From Nocardioides marinus (GTDB lineage Bacteria; Pseudomonadota; Alphaproteobacteria; Rhodobacterales; Rhodobacteraceae), in assembly GCA_019801415.1 (NCBI GenBank), contig JAHVJD010000004.1:186001-250000 (forward strand): a stretch of 64,000 bases of DNA, written 5' to 3'. Under the pieces are notes generated by a model. It ran no database searches and was not told the origin of the DNA. It saw only the letters and a list, made by a program, of their open reading frames with translations. Positions 9,234 through 17,857 of the stretch are shown here, piece after piece; positions within the stretch are counted from its first letter, which is position 1, and every line of letters begins with the position of its first letter. The position numbers and the translations under genes were made by a program.

Positions 9234-12052
9234 TTGCCCACCTTCCATTTCAGTTCCTTCGGGCCGGTGCCAACCGGCGATTCCTGCGCTGCAAAGGCGG
9301 GTTTGCTTTCCTGCGGGTCGTCCGGCGGCGTGGTCTTTTCGATCCTGACCTTCAGATCAAACCACGCTGCCTGACCGGTGATCGGATCCGAGTTGGCCCA
9401 TCGCAGCCCGTCGCCCTTGGGCGGCAGCAATTCGTGGATCAGATGGTTCAGCAGGAACCCTTTCGTGGCCTCCGGTGCGTCCGGCTCCAGCGCCCAGGCG
9501 CCCTTGCGCTTGCCGATGGCGTTCCAGGTCCAGACGGTGTTTTCATTCAGCGCCGCCATTTCCATCACCGGTACGGTGATTTCCCCATGCGGCGAGGAAA
9601 CCCGCGCCCAGTCGCCGTCCTTCAGCCCATGCTCGCGCATCAGTTTGGTCGGCACATACAGAGGGTTGCGCCCGTGCAGCTGGCGCAGCCACGCGTTCTG
9701 GGTGCCCCAGGAGTGGTACATGGCCATCGGTCGCTGGGTCAGGGCGTTGACTGTGAAGCCCTCGTTGCCCTGCTGATCGGTCTCGTACCAGATCGGCAGC
9801 GGATCCATCGTGTGCCTGATGCGCTGGCGCAGATGTTCGGGCGGCTGGCGTTCGCCATGGCCTTCGGCGGCCAGCTGGAACTTGCGCATCGGTTCCACGT
9901 AGAGCTGGAAAAGGTAGGGCTGGGGGCTGTCATAGATCCCCATGCCCACGGCCCAGTCCTGGTAGGCGGTGTTCCAGGGCTTGTAGTAATCCGCGCCTTC
10001 GGGGATGTGCGCGACGTAGAAACCGCCGTTTTCGATGTAGCGGTTCAGCTGATCCGGGTTCACCTCGCCGCGGCCTTCCTGGGTGCCGTCCCTGCCGCGG
10101 AAACCGGCGAGCGGGCCGATGCCCGGCTTGCGCTCGTGGTTGACGATATAGTCGGCGTAGTCCTTCCACTTGGGGGTGCCGTCGGCATTGGTGAAGCCCG
10201 GCAGGCTCATCCGGTTGGCGAGCTCGATCAGCACCGACTGGAAGCCGCGCACGTCGCGGTCGGGTTCGATCACCGGCCAGCGGATCGCATCAGCCGCCGC
10301 GTCCGCCTCGCAGATCGGGCGGTCGAGCAGGCTGATGCAGTCGTGGCGCTCCAGGTAGGTGGTGTCGGGCAGCACCAGATCGGCATAGGCCACCATCTCC
10401 GAGGAGTAGGCGTCGGAATAGATGATCCGCGGGATCATGTAGCCGCCGTCGTCGTTGCGGGCCGACAGCATCTCCATCACGCCCTTGGTGTTCATGGAGG
10501 AGTTCCACGACATGTTGGCCATATACATGAACAGCGTGTCGATCTTGTAGGGATCGCCCGCATAGGCGTTGGAGATCACCATATGCATCAGCCCATGCGC
10601 CGACATCGGGTTTTCCCAGGTGAAGGCCTTGTCGATGCGCTGGGCGGTGCCGTCCTCGTCCAGCAGCAGGTCTTCGGGACCACGCGGGAACCCCAGATGC
10701 GGCCCCTCCAGCGGGCGGCCCGGGCGGCGGTCGCCGTGCGGGGTGGGGTGGGCCTCAATCGGTTTGGGGTAGGGCGGCTTGAAGCGGAAGCCGCCGGGCA
10801 CCTCGACCGTGCCCAGAAGAATCTGCAGCACATGCAGCGCGCGGCAGGTCTGAAAGCCGTTGGCATGGGCCGAAACGCCGCGCATCGCGTGCATCGACAC
10901 CGGGCGGCCGGTCATCTTGCTGTGCTTTTCGCCGCGGAAGTCGGTCCATTCGACGTCCAGTTCAAACGCCTCGTCAAAGGCGACGCGGGCCAGTTCCGCT
11001 GCGATGGCGCGAATGCGGCTGGCCGGGATGCCGCATCTGTCCGCCACCGCCTCGGGCGCATAGTCCGCGCTGAGGTAGCGCTCGGCCATCTGGTGGAACA
11101 CCGGGCGGTGGGTGACGCCGTCCTTGTCGAAAGTCGCGGTCAGGTCGGGGCGCACGCCGGGCTGGTCAAACGGGGTGGGCTGGCCGGTGTTGCGGTCGAT
11201 CACCAGCATCTTGCCGTTCTCGTCGCGCAGAAACAGCCCCTTCTGCGGGCCGTCAGAACCGTTCACCAGCACCGGCGCGTTGGTGTAGCGGCTAAGGTAG
11301 TCGAGATCGATCTTGCCGGCCTTCATCAGCACGTGGATCAGCGACAGGATGAACAGCCCGTCGGTGCCCGGCGTGATGCCGACCCAGTCATCCGCCACCG
11401 CGTTGTAGCCGGTGCGGATCGGGTTCACCCCAATCACCCGCGCGCCGCGCTTCTTGATCTTGCCGATGCCCATCTTGATCGGGTTGGAGTCGTGATCCTC
11501 GGCCACGCCGAACAGCATGAACAGCTTGGTATGCTCCCAGTCGGGCTGGCCGAATTCCCAGAAGGCGCCGCCCATGGTGTAGATGCCGGCGGTGGCCATG
11601 TTGACCGAGCAGAAGCCGCCGTGCGCGGCGTAGTTGGGGGTGCCGAAATTCTGCGCCCAGAAGCTGGTGAAGCTCTGGCTCTGGTCGCGGCCGGTGAAGA
11701 AGGCCAGTTTCTGCGGCGCGGTCTCGTGCAGCTCGTTCAGCCAGCCCACGGCGGTGCTGATCGCCTCGTCCCAGGAAATCTCGCGGAACTTGCCCGAGCC
11801 GCGCGGCCCCACCCGTTTCAGCGGCGCGCGCAGCCGAGAGGGCGCGTTGACCTGCATGATCCCGGCCGAGCCCTTGGCGCAGAGCACGCCCTTGTTCACC
11901 GGGTGGTCGCGGTTGCCCTCGATATAGGCGACCTTGCCGTCCTTCATGTGCACGTTGATGCCGCAGCGGCAGGCGCACATGTAGCAGGTGGTCCGCCGGA
12001 TTTCGTCGGAAACCTTGGGCGAGGTGTCGAGGGTCGGCTGATGATGGGTCAT
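9230..12052 (-). CDS. soeA: sulfite dehydrogenase (quinone) molybdopterin subunit SoeA
   Basis: 940 residues of the DMSO-reductase molybdoenzyme family. An N-terminal [4Fe-4S] motif C23-x2-C26-x3-C30-x27-C58 is followed by the Mo-bis-MGD domains and a C-terminal molydopterin dinucleotide-binding domain (LPDTTYLERHD mid-protein, SPHGEITVPV near the end). No twin-arginine signal, so a cytoplasmic enzyme. It oxidises sulfite to sulfate and passes electrons through SoeB and SoeC to quinone. The ATG at 12052 has GAGG 6 bases upstream; a GTG two codons earlier is possible. Assignment as SoeA rather than thiosulfate or polysulfide reductase rests on the operon with xsc, tauE and ackA, where sulfite is produced. 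Confidence 0.88.
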   Translation of the reverse strand: MTHHQPTLDTSPKVSDEIRRTTCYMCACRCGINVHMKDGKVAYIEGNRDHPVNKGVLCAKGSAGIMQVNAPSRLRAPLKRVGPRGSGKFREISWDEAISTAVGWLNELHETAPQKLAFFTGRDQSQSFTSFWAQNFGTPNYAAHGGFCSVNMATAGIYTMGGAFWEFGQPDWEHTKLFMLFGVAEDHDSNPIKMGIGKIKKRGARVIGVNPIRTGYNAVADDWVGITPGTDGLFILSLIHVLMKAGKIDLDYLSRYTNAPVLVNGSDGPQKGLFLRDENGKMLVIDRNTGQPTPFDQPGVRPDLTATFDKDGVTHRPVFHQMAERYLSADYAPEAVADRCGIPASRIRAIAAELARVAFDEAFELDVEWTDFRGEKHSKMTGRPVSMHAMRGVSAHANGFQTCRALHVLQILLGTVEVPGGFRFKPPYPKPIEAHPTPHGDRRPGRPLEGPHLGFPRGPEDLLLDEDGTAQRIDKAFTWENPMSAHGLMHMVISNAYAGDPYKIDTLFMYMANMSWNSSMNTKGVMEMLSARNDDGGYMIPRIIYSDAYSSEMVAYADLVLPDTTYLERHDCISLLDRPICEADAAADAIRWPVIEPDRDVRGFQSVLIELANRMSLPGFTNADGTPKWKDYADYIVNHERKPGIGPLAGFRGRDGTQEGRGEVNPDQLNRYIENGGFYVAHIPEGADYYKPWNTAYQDWAVGMGIYDSPQPYLFQLYVEPMRKFQLAAEGHGERQPPEHLRQRIRHTMDPLPIWYETDQQGNEGFTVNALTQRPMAMYHSWGTQNAWLRQLHGRNPLYVPTKLMREHGLKDGDWARVSSPHGEITVPVMEMAALNENTVWTWNAIGKRKGAWALEPDAPEATKGFLLNHLIHELLPPKGDGLRWANSDPITGQAAWFDLKVRIEKTTPPDDPQESKPAFAAQESPVGTGPKELKWKVGK

Positions 12053-12095
12053 TGGCACCTCTGGGTTTTGCGGGCAGATTGTCTTGCGGAAGGAG

Positions 12096-12122
12096 CTTCT
12101 GTCAGAATGTTGTTCTCAGAAG
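12096..12122. promoter_or_regulatory. inverted repeats in the ackA-soeA gap
   Basis: CTTCTG and CAGAAG face each other 15 bases apart, and each half is part of a smaller palindrome (TTCTG-T-CAGAA at 97-107 of this kilobase, TTCT-C-AGAA at 113-121). They lie 44-70 bases before the soeA start, in the only gap of meaningful size within the xsc-to-soeC run. Could be an operator or a processing hairpin; no match to a named site is claimed. Confidence 0.35.
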
Positions 12123-12147
12123 TGGTGGAGTTTCAAAAGATAATTTT

Positions 12148-13239
12148 TCACAGGGTGGCCAGAATGTCGCGCGTATGCAGGGCAATCTGGCGTTCTTCCT
12201 GGGCGGGGATCACATGGGTGTTCTCCGGTCCCAACCCGGCCCAGGCCAGTTGCCGGACGACGCGCTCCCTGATGTCGGGCGCGTTTTCCCCGATGCCGCC
12301 GGTAAAGGCGATGGCGTCCGCGCCCTGCATGGCCGCCAGCATCGACCCTGCATGGCGGACGATCCAGTAGCAGAAATGCTCCACGGCAAATCGGGCGGGG
12401 GCGGTACCGGCCTGTTGAATGGCGCGCATGTCATGGCTGTGGCCGGACAGGCCCAGAAGGCCGGAGCGGTGCACGAGATCGGCACGGGTGGCGCTGATGC
12501 CGTGGCGCTCGGCCCGGTCCAATACCGCGCTGGCGTCGATCGAGCCTGACCGGGTGCCCATCGTCAGCCCTTCCAGCGGGGAATACCCCATGGTGGTGGC
12601 GACGCTTTGGCCGTCCAGAATGGCACAGAGGCTGGCACCGTTCCCGAGGTGGCAGGCCAGCAGCCGACGGGGCAGGGGGGCGCCGCTGTCGCGCAGGCTG
12701 CGCACCAGTGCCGCATAGCTCAGCCCGTGAAAGCCGTAGCGGCGGATGCCCTCGGCGTGCCAGTCCTGCGGCACCGCATAGTGCTGAGCAACCTCGGGGC
12801 AGGTGGCGTGAAAGGCGGTGTCGAAACAGGCGATCTGCGGCATGCCGGGCATCAGCTGCATCAGGCTGCGGATGGCGGCCGCGTTATGCGGGTTGTGCAG
12901 CGGCGCAAGGTGGCTGCAGGCGTCGATCTGTGCCAGCACGTCGGCAGTGACCGCCAGTGGCTGCGTCAGTGTCGCGCCGCCATGGACAACCCGGTGGCCC
13001 GCGGCAGCAAAGCTGTCGGGGCCATGCCCCTGCGCCGCCAGCCCCTTCAGCAGCAGCTGAAAGGCCGCGGCGTGGTCCGGCACGGCGGGTGCGGATTTCT
13101 GCGCCCCGATCTGCAACTCCCCTGCGGCGGAGCTGCCGATTCCGGCGGCTTGCGCGGTTAGCAGCGGCTCCAGCGTGGGGGAGAAGACCGCCAGCTTGAT
13201 CGAGGAGGAGCCTGCATTGATGACGAGGATGTTCTGCAT
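12148..13239 (-). CDS. ackA: acetate kinase
   Basis: 363 residues, a little short for the family (about 400). N-terminal INAGSSSIK (7-15), VVHGG (about 108-112), FDTAFH (145-150), YGFHGLSY and LGNGAS are the diagnostic AckA motifs. It interconverts acetyl phosphate plus ADP with acetate plus ATP. Placed between the TauE/SafE permease and soeABC in the sulfonate operon, it most likely consumes the acetyl phosphate made by Xsc, where many other bacteria carry phosphotransacetylase (pta). Start at 13239 with AAGGAG upstream. A 95-base gap separates it from soeA. Confidence 0.92.
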   Translation of the reverse strand: MQNILVINAGSSSIKLAVFSPTLEPLLTAQAAGIGSSAAGELQIGAQKSAPAVPDHAAAFQLLLKGLAAQGHGPDSFAAAGHRVVHGGATLTQPLAVTADVLAQIDACSHLAPLHNPHNAAAIRSLMQLMPGMPQIACFDTAFHATCPEVAQHYAVPQDWHAEGIRRYGFHGLSYAALVRSLRDSGAPLPRRLLACHLGNGASLCAILDGQSVATTMGYSPLEGLTMGTRSGSIDASAVLDRAERHGISATRADLVHRSGLLGLSGHSHDMRAIQQAGTAPARFAVEHFCYWIVRHAGSMLAAMQGADAIAFTGGIGENAPDIRERVVRQLAWAGLGPENTHVIPAQEERQIALHTRDILATL

Positions 13240-13250
13240 GGGCGTCTCCT

Positions 13251-13997
13251 TCAGGCGGCCAGCCGGGCGATGTTGAACAGCGCCAACAGGGTCAGCAGCA
13301 CCACCACCGCGCGGCGGAAGTGGACTTGGGAGACGGCGGCAAACCCGCGCGAGCCTGCCCAGATGCCAAGCGCCAGTACCGGGAAGGCCAGCAGGATGCC
13401 GGTCAGCGTCTGCGGCCCGACCAGACCGTTGGCCGCCATCACCGGCAGCGCCATCAGGTCGATACCGGTCAGGAACACGATCATCGTGGCGCGGAACACC
13501 GCCGGAGACACCGGCTGCGCCGTGAGGAAGGCCGCCACCGGCAGCCCGCCGACGCCTGCGCTGTTGGCGATGCCCGCCAATGCGCCAACGCCCAGGTTGC
13601 CGTTGCGCCCCACGGGCCGCGCCAGCTGCCAGCCACTGAGCAGAACCAGGCTCAGCCCGAGGATCAGGCAGGAGATCGCGAGCCGTGCCTCATCCTCGCC
13701 CAGCCGGGCCATGAGGGAGATCGCCGGGACGGTGGCCACGGCGGCGCCGCCCAGCAGAGCAAGGGCGCGGCGCCAGTCCACATGCGGGCGGATGTCGCGG
13801 GCCTGAAAGGCGGTCATGGCAATCTCGCAGGAAAACACAACCGGGATCAGCGGCAACGGATTGGTGATGAGGGCCGCCAGAATGATGAAGATCGCGGAAA
13901 AGCCAAAGCCGGAAAATCCGCGGATCATGGCCGCCGCAAACAGCGCGGCGGCCAGATAGAGCCCCTGGCCCGAAGACAGGTCAAAGGGCAGGGTCAC
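13251..13997 (-). CDS. tauE: TauE/SafE-family permease, probable sulfite/organosulfur anion exporter
   Basis: 248 residues and about eight transmembrane helices in two repeats, with the family's IRGFSGFGFSA motif (about 25-35) and its second-repeat counterpart NSAGVGGLPVAAF. Begins with GTG at 13997, four bases after the xsc stop. Relatives in sulfonate operons (TauZ/SafE/CuyZ) are proposed to expel sulfite, sulfate or sulfoacetate. Between xsc and ackA it is well placed to relieve sulfite build-up; substrate is inferred from context. Confidence 0.82.
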   Translation of the reverse strand: MTLPFDLSSGQGLYLAAALFAAAMIRGFSGFGFSAIFIILAALITNPLPLIPVVFSCEIAMTAFQARDIRPHVDWRRALALLGGAAVATVPAISLMARLGEDEARLAISCLILGLSLVLLSGWQLARPVGRNGNLGVGALAGIANSAGVGGLPVAAFLTAQPVSPAVFRATMIVFLTGIDLMALPVMAANGLVGPQTLTGILLAFPVLALGIWAGSRGFAAVSQVHFRRAVVVLLTLLALFNIARLAA

Positions 13998-14001
13998 GGC
14001 G

Positions 14002-15777
14002 TCAGACCTGCTGCTCGCGCATGTCGGCCTTGTCGATGCCCGCCACGCGGACCGGCTTCTTCATGGCGTCGCGGCGGAACGGCTCACCCAGCTCCTGGTT
14101 GATCATCGCCTCGATCAGGGTGGTGGTGCCGTTCTTCTGGTCTTCGATCGCCTGCGCCAGGGCCGAGGTCAGCTCGTCCATGGTGCGGGCGACCACGCCT
14201 TTCAGACCGCAGGCCTTGGCGATACCGGCATAGGACACCTGGGTGTCCAGCTCGGTGCCGACGAAGTTGTCGTCGAACCACAGGGTCGAGTTGCGCTTTT
14301 CCGCGCCCCACTGGTAGTTGCGGAACACCACCTGGGTGACGGCGGGCCATTCGCTGCGGCCGATGGCGGTCAGTTCGGTGACCGCAATCCCGAAGGCGCC
14401 GTCGCCCGAGAAGCCGACCACGGGTGTGTCGGGGTTGCCGATCTTGGCGCCGACGATGGCCGGCAGACCATAGCCGCAGGGGCCGAACAGGCCGGGGGCG
14501 AGGTATTTGCGGCCCGCCTCGAACGACGGGTAGGCGTTGCCGATGGCGCAGTTGTTGCCGATGTCCGAGGAGATGATCGCCTCTTTCGGCAGCGCCGCCT
14601 GAATCGCGCGCCAGGCCATGCGGGGGCTCATCCAATCCGGCTTGTCAGCACGGGCGCGCTCGTTCCAGGTGGTGCCCGGATCGTCGTCCTCGTGGGTCAT
14701 TTCGGTCAGCTGCTGCGCCCAGCGGGACTTGGTCTCGGCAATGCGGTTCTTGCGTTCTGCGCGGCCTTCGTCACCTGCGGTGTCGCTGAGTTGCGCCAGG
14801 ATGCCCTGCGCCACCTTGGCGGCGTCGCCGATGATGCCGACGGAAACTTTCTTGGTCAGGCCGATGCGGTCGGGGTTGATGTCGACCTGGATGATCTTGG
14901 CCTCTGTCGGCCAGTATTCCATGCCATAGCCCGGCAGGGTCGAAAACGGGTTCAACCGGGTGCCGAGACACAGCACGACATCAGCGTCCTTGATCAGTTC
15001 CATCGCGGCCTTGGACCCGTTGTAGCCCAAGGGACCGGCAAACAACGGATGCGAGCCGGGGAAGGCGTCGTTGTGCTGGTAGCCGACACAGACCGGCGCA
15101 TCCAGACGCTCGGCCAGTTCCCTGGACGCCTCGATGCCGCCCTTGGACAGCACCACGCCGGCCCCGTTCAGGATCACCGGGTTCTTGGCACCCGACAGCA
15201 GCTTGGCGGCTTCGGCCACGGCGGACTCACCGCCCGCGGGGCGCTCGAATTCGACGATTGCGGGCAGTTCGATGTCGATGACCTGGGTCCACATGTCGCG
15301 CGGGATGTTCAACTGGGCGGGGGCCGATGCGCGCTTGGCGTTCATGATGACGCGGTTCAGAACCTCGGCCACGCGGGAGGGATCGCGGACCTCTTCCTGA
15401 TAGGCGACGCAGTCGGCGAACAGGCGCATCTGCTCCATCTCCTGGAAGCCGCCCTGGCCGATGGTCTTGTTGGCCGCCTGCGGCGTGACCAGCAGCAGCG
15501 GCGTGTGGTTCCAGTAGGCGGTCTTCACGGCGGTGACGAAGTTGGTGATGCCGGGGCCGTTCTGGGCGATCATCATCGACATCTTGCCGGTGGCGCGGGT
15601 GTAGCCATCGGCCATCATGCCGCCGGAGCCTTCGTGGGCGCAGTCCCAGAAGGTGATGCCCGCAGCGGGGAAGATGTCGGAAATCGGCATCATTGCCGAG
15701 CCGATGATGCCAAAAGCGTGCTGGATGCCATGCATTTGCAGCGTTTTGACAAAGGCCTCTTCGGTGGTCATTTTCAT
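14002..15777 (-). CDS. xsc: sulfoacetaldehyde acetyltransferase
   Basis: 591 residues, the full length of this thiamine-diphosphate enzyme. The N-terminal Glu49 in the AHEGSGGMMADGYTRA region activates ThDP, and the GDG...N motif (around 458-490, FSGDGAFG then RNYQWGAEK) binds ThDP-Mg. The overall wording is that of Xsc rather than acetolactate synthase. Reaction: sulfoacetaldehyde plus phosphate gives acetyl phosphate and sulfite. Start at 15777 with AGGAG nine bases upstream. First gene of the xsc-tauE-ackA-soeA-soeB-soeC run, with paired TauR-box-like repeats 86 bases before the start codon. Confidence 0.95.
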   Translation of the reverse strand: MKMTTEEAFVKTLQMHGIQHAFGIIGSAMMPISDIFPAAGITFWDCAHEGSGGMMADGYTRATGKMSMMIAQNGPGITNFVTAVKTAYWNHTPLLLVTPQAANKTIGQGGFQEMEQMRLFADCVAYQEEVRDPSRVAEVLNRVIMNAKRASAPAQLNIPRDMWTQVIDIELPAIVEFERPAGGESAVAEAAKLLSGAKNPVILNGAGVVLSKGGIEASRELAERLDAPVCVGYQHNDAFPGSHPLFAGPLGYNGSKAAMELIKDADVVLCLGTRLNPFSTLPGYGMEYWPTEAKIIQVDINPDRIGLTKKVSVGIIGDAAKVAQGILAQLSDTAGDEGRAERKNRIAETKSRWAQQLTEMTHEDDDPGTTWNERARADKPDWMSPRMAWRAIQAALPKEAIISSDIGNNCAIGNAYPSFEAGRKYLAPGLFGPCGYGLPAIVGAKIGNPDTPVVGFSGDGAFGIAVTELTAIGRSEWPAVTQVVFRNYQWGAEKRNSTLWFDDNFVGTELDTQVSYAGIAKACGLKGVVARTMDELTSALAQAIEDQKNGTTTLIEAMINQELGEPFRRDAMKKPVRVAGIDKADMREQQV

Positions 15778-15863
15778 GGCGGGTTCTCCTGAGTGAGACG
15801 CGGAATGCGCCCGGGCCTTGGGCCGGGAATTGACTCTGGTTTAGGCGCGCACTCAGGGGTGGG

Positions 15864-15896
15864 TTAGGGCCAGTTGTCTCGGCGCAGTAGGTCCAG
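15864..15896 (-). promoter_or_regulatory. TauR-box-like direct repeats before xsc
   Basis: Read on the minus strand: CTGGACCTAC (15896-15887), then CTGGCCCTAA (15873-15864), 23 bases apart start to start and in the direction of xsc. Each differs by one base from CTGGACYTAA, the pattern described for TauR binding in Rhodobacter. The proximal copy is 86 bases from the xsc start codon, about the same as at tpa. Confidence 0.7.
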
Positions 15897-15946
15897 ATGT
15901 CGGCGCGGGGCCATCGTGGCGGAGGCCGTGATCCGGAGCCGCCGGA

Positions 15947-17419
15947 TTACCCCTGTTTCTGGGCCTGCTCCAACGCCTCGGCCAGCAGTGCCAGCCCCGG
16001 TTCGATACGCCCCGCCGCGATCGAGGAATATCCCAGCCGGTAGAAGTTCTGCTGCCGGTTCTCGGCAGCAAAGAAGGGTGCGCCGGGTTCGATCAGCACG
16101 CTTTGCGCCTTCAATTGCTCCGCGACGGCCAGGGTGTCCACGTTCTGCGGTGCCTGCATCCACAGGGCGGAACCGCCAAAGCCACCGACCCCGGCGATGG
16201 TCAGCCCGTGGGCGGCGATTGCAGCCTCGATTACCGCGCGGCGGTCGTGCAGCACCTTGGCGGTGCGGCGGATCTGGGCATCGTAGTGCCCCAGCGACAG
16301 GAAATAGGCGACCGTGCGCTGCACGTGGCCGGGCGGGTGGCGCAGCACGCTGGCCCGCAGGGCGCGCGCCTGGCGAATAAAAGGTTCGGAGCCGACCAGA
16401 TAGCCCAGCCGCAGCCCGGGAAACAGCGATTTGGAGAAACTGCCGACGTAGATCACCCGGCCTTCGCTATCCAGCGACTTCAACGACGGCGAGGGCGCGC
16501 CGAGAAAGGACATCTCGAATTCATAGTCGTCTTCGACGATCACCGCGTCGATGTCGCTGGCGCGTTGCAGCAGCGCCTTGCGCCGCGCCATTGGCATGGT
16601 GAAGGTGGTCGGGCTCTGATGGCTGGGGGTGCAGAAGATCACATCGGTTTCGTGGCTGATGCGGTCCGGCGGCAGCCCGGCCTCGTCCACGGGGATGCAC
16701 TCCATCTGGCAGCGGGTCTGCATGATCTGGTCGCGCAGGGTGTAATAGGCGGGATCTTCCACCGCTGCCCGCCGCCCGCGGTTCAGTAGCAGCTGGGTGG
16801 TGATCCACAGCGCGTTCTGTGCCCCCAGCGTGATCAGGATTTCCTCGGGCCGGGCGGTGATGCCGCGCCGGGGCAGGGTGTGGCGGGCGATGTATTCGAT
16901 CAGCAGCGGGTCGTCCTGATCGAAGTAGTCATTGGCCAGTGCGGAAAAATCCTTTTGCCCCAGCGCCCGCAGCGCACAGAGCCGCCAGTTCGCATGGTCG
17001 AACAGCGCCGCATCCGCCTGGCCGTAGATGAACGGGTAGCGGTAGCTGCGCCAGTCCTGCGGCTTGCGCGGCGTGTCGCCGCCGGCAAAGTTGCGCGCCA
17101 GAACCTTGCCCCAGTCCATCGCATCGCCGGATTTCTGCTGCGGCGTATAGGAGGGCGGCACCGGCGCGTTCTCCGACACAAAGTATCCCGACCGCCCGCG
17201 CGAGGTCAGGTAGTCGTTGGCCAGCAGCTCGGTATAGGCCAGCGTCACGGTGATCCGGCTGATGCCCAGATGCGCCGCCAGCTTGCGCGACGACGGCAGC
17301 TTTTCCCCGACCCGGAACCGGCCCGAGAGGATGCCCTCGGCGATCATCTCCTGGATCTGCGCCTGCAGCGTTCCATGCGCGTCCGGGTTGAGAAAGAAGG
17401 TGTCGACAGAAATAGCCAT
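15947..17419 (-). CDS. tauR: TauR, MocR-type GntR/aminotransferase-fold regulator
   Basis: 490 residues. Residues 12-85 form a GntR winged helix (GEKLPSSRKLAAHLGISRIT); from about 130 follows a class I aminotransferase domain with EDDYE (296-300) and the PLP lysine Lys330 in GSFSKS. This is the MocR architecture. Its position next to xsc and the TauR-type repeats around it identify it as TauR, the activator of taurine genes known from Rhodobacter capsulatus. It shares a promoter region with the arsR-permease pair; one pair of boxes begins 14 bases upstream of its start in inverted orientation, consistent with autoregulation. Confidence 0.9.
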   Translation of the reverse strand: MAISVDTFFLNPDAHGTLQAQIQEMIAEGILSGRFRVGEKLPSSRKLAAHLGISRITVTLAYTELLANDYLTSRGRSGYFVSENAPVPPSYTPQQKSGDAMDWGKVLARNFAGGDTPRKPQDWRSYRYPFIYGQADAALFDHANWRLCALRALGQKDFSALANDYFDQDDPLLIEYIARHTLPRRGITARPEEILITLGAQNALWITTQLLLNRGRRAAVEDPAYYTLRDQIMQTRCQMECIPVDEAGLPPDRISHETDVIFCTPSHQSPTTFTMPMARRKALLQRASDIDAVIVEDDYEFEMSFLGAPSPSLKSLDSEGRVIYVGSFSKSLFPGLRLGYLVGSEPFIRQARALRASVLRHPPGHVQRTVAYFLSLGHYDAQIRRTAKVLHDRRAVIEAAIAAHGLTIAGVGGFGGSALWMQAPQNVDTLAVAEQLKAQSVLIEPGAPFFAAENRQQNFYRLGYSSIAAGRIEPGLALLAEALEQAQKQG

Positions 17420-17433
17420 GCGGGCACGTTAGG

Positions 17434-17465
17434 CTGGACTTAACCCCGGCGCAATCTGGACTTAG
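17434..17465 (+). promoter_or_regulatory. TauR-box-like direct repeats between tauR and arsR
   Basis: CTGGACTTAA at 17434-17443 and CTGGACTTAG at 17456-17465, 22 bases apart, on the plus strand. The first matches CTGGACYTAA exactly. They point toward the arsR-permease pair and end 80 bases before its ATG, close to the 86-88 bases seen at xsc and tpa; on the other side they sit 14 bases from the tauR start. Confidence 0.8.
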
Positions 17466-17507
17466 CTGAAATGTTCGCCTCCGGGCTTGATCGAGTTCAA
17501 TATATCC

Positions 17508-17523
17508 ATAAAACTAGTTTTAT
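17508..17523. promoter_or_regulatory. perfect palindrome, candidate ArsR-family operator
   Basis: ATAAAACTAGTTTTAT is a perfect 16-bp palindrome in an otherwise GC-rich region, 22 bases before the ATG of the ArsR-family gene. The ATA...TAT ends are usual in ArsR/SmtB operators, so the neighbouring repressor may control its own operon here. Confidence 0.7.
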
Positions 17524-17545
17524 CGAATCAAGTGGAGTGGACATC

Positions 17546-17857
17546 ATGCAGTGGGAAGAAGCTGCGCAGGGATTTGCGGCGATGGGCTCGGAGGCGCGGC
17601 TGCAAGTGCTGCGCTGCCTGATCCGCGCGGGCGAAGCCGGGCTGACGGTGGGCGAGATCCAGGAACGCACCGGGATCGCGCCCTCGACGCTGGCGCATCA
17701 TCTGAAATTTCTGGCAGGCGCCGGGGTGGTCACGCAGCAGCGCCAGGGGCGGGCCACCATCAACCGCGCCGATTTCACCCGGCTGGAGGCGCTGGCGGGG
17801 TTCATCCTCAGCGAATGCTGCGCCGACGCGGGCGCAAAGGCGGCAAACGATGGCTGA
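17546..17857 (+). CDS. ArsR-family transcriptional regulator
   Basis: 103 residues with a winged helix-turn-helix: LGSEARLQVLRCLIRAG-like helix near 14-28, recognition segment GIAPSTLAHHLKFLAGAGVV (46-65), and wing QQRQGRATINRAD. A Cys pair near the C-terminus (SECCAD) and Cys26 could sense thiol-reactive or metalloid ligands. The ATG at 17546 is preferred over an open frame from 17471 because the palindromic operator would otherwise be coding, and GGAG precedes it. The last eight bases overlap the permease gene. Likely represses its operon. Confidence 0.85.
   Translation: MQWEEAAQGFAAMGSEARLQVLRCLIRAGEAGLTVGEIQERTGIAPSTLAHHLKFLAGAGVVTQQRQGRATINRADFTRLEALAGFILSECCADAGAKAANDG

Noticed and set aside
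9434-12370. A 978-codon open frame antisense to soeA, and similar long frames opposite xsc, tpa, the ABC genes and nadB
   Set aside because: They are by-products of high GC third positions on the coding strand. They show low-complexity Arg/Ala/Gly/His-rich translations, no family motifs, and lie exactly opposite well-supported genes.
17471-17545. An earlier start for the ArsR-family gene
   Set aside because: It would make the perfect palindrome coding and adds residues without similarity to the family; the ATG at 17546 has its own ribosome site.
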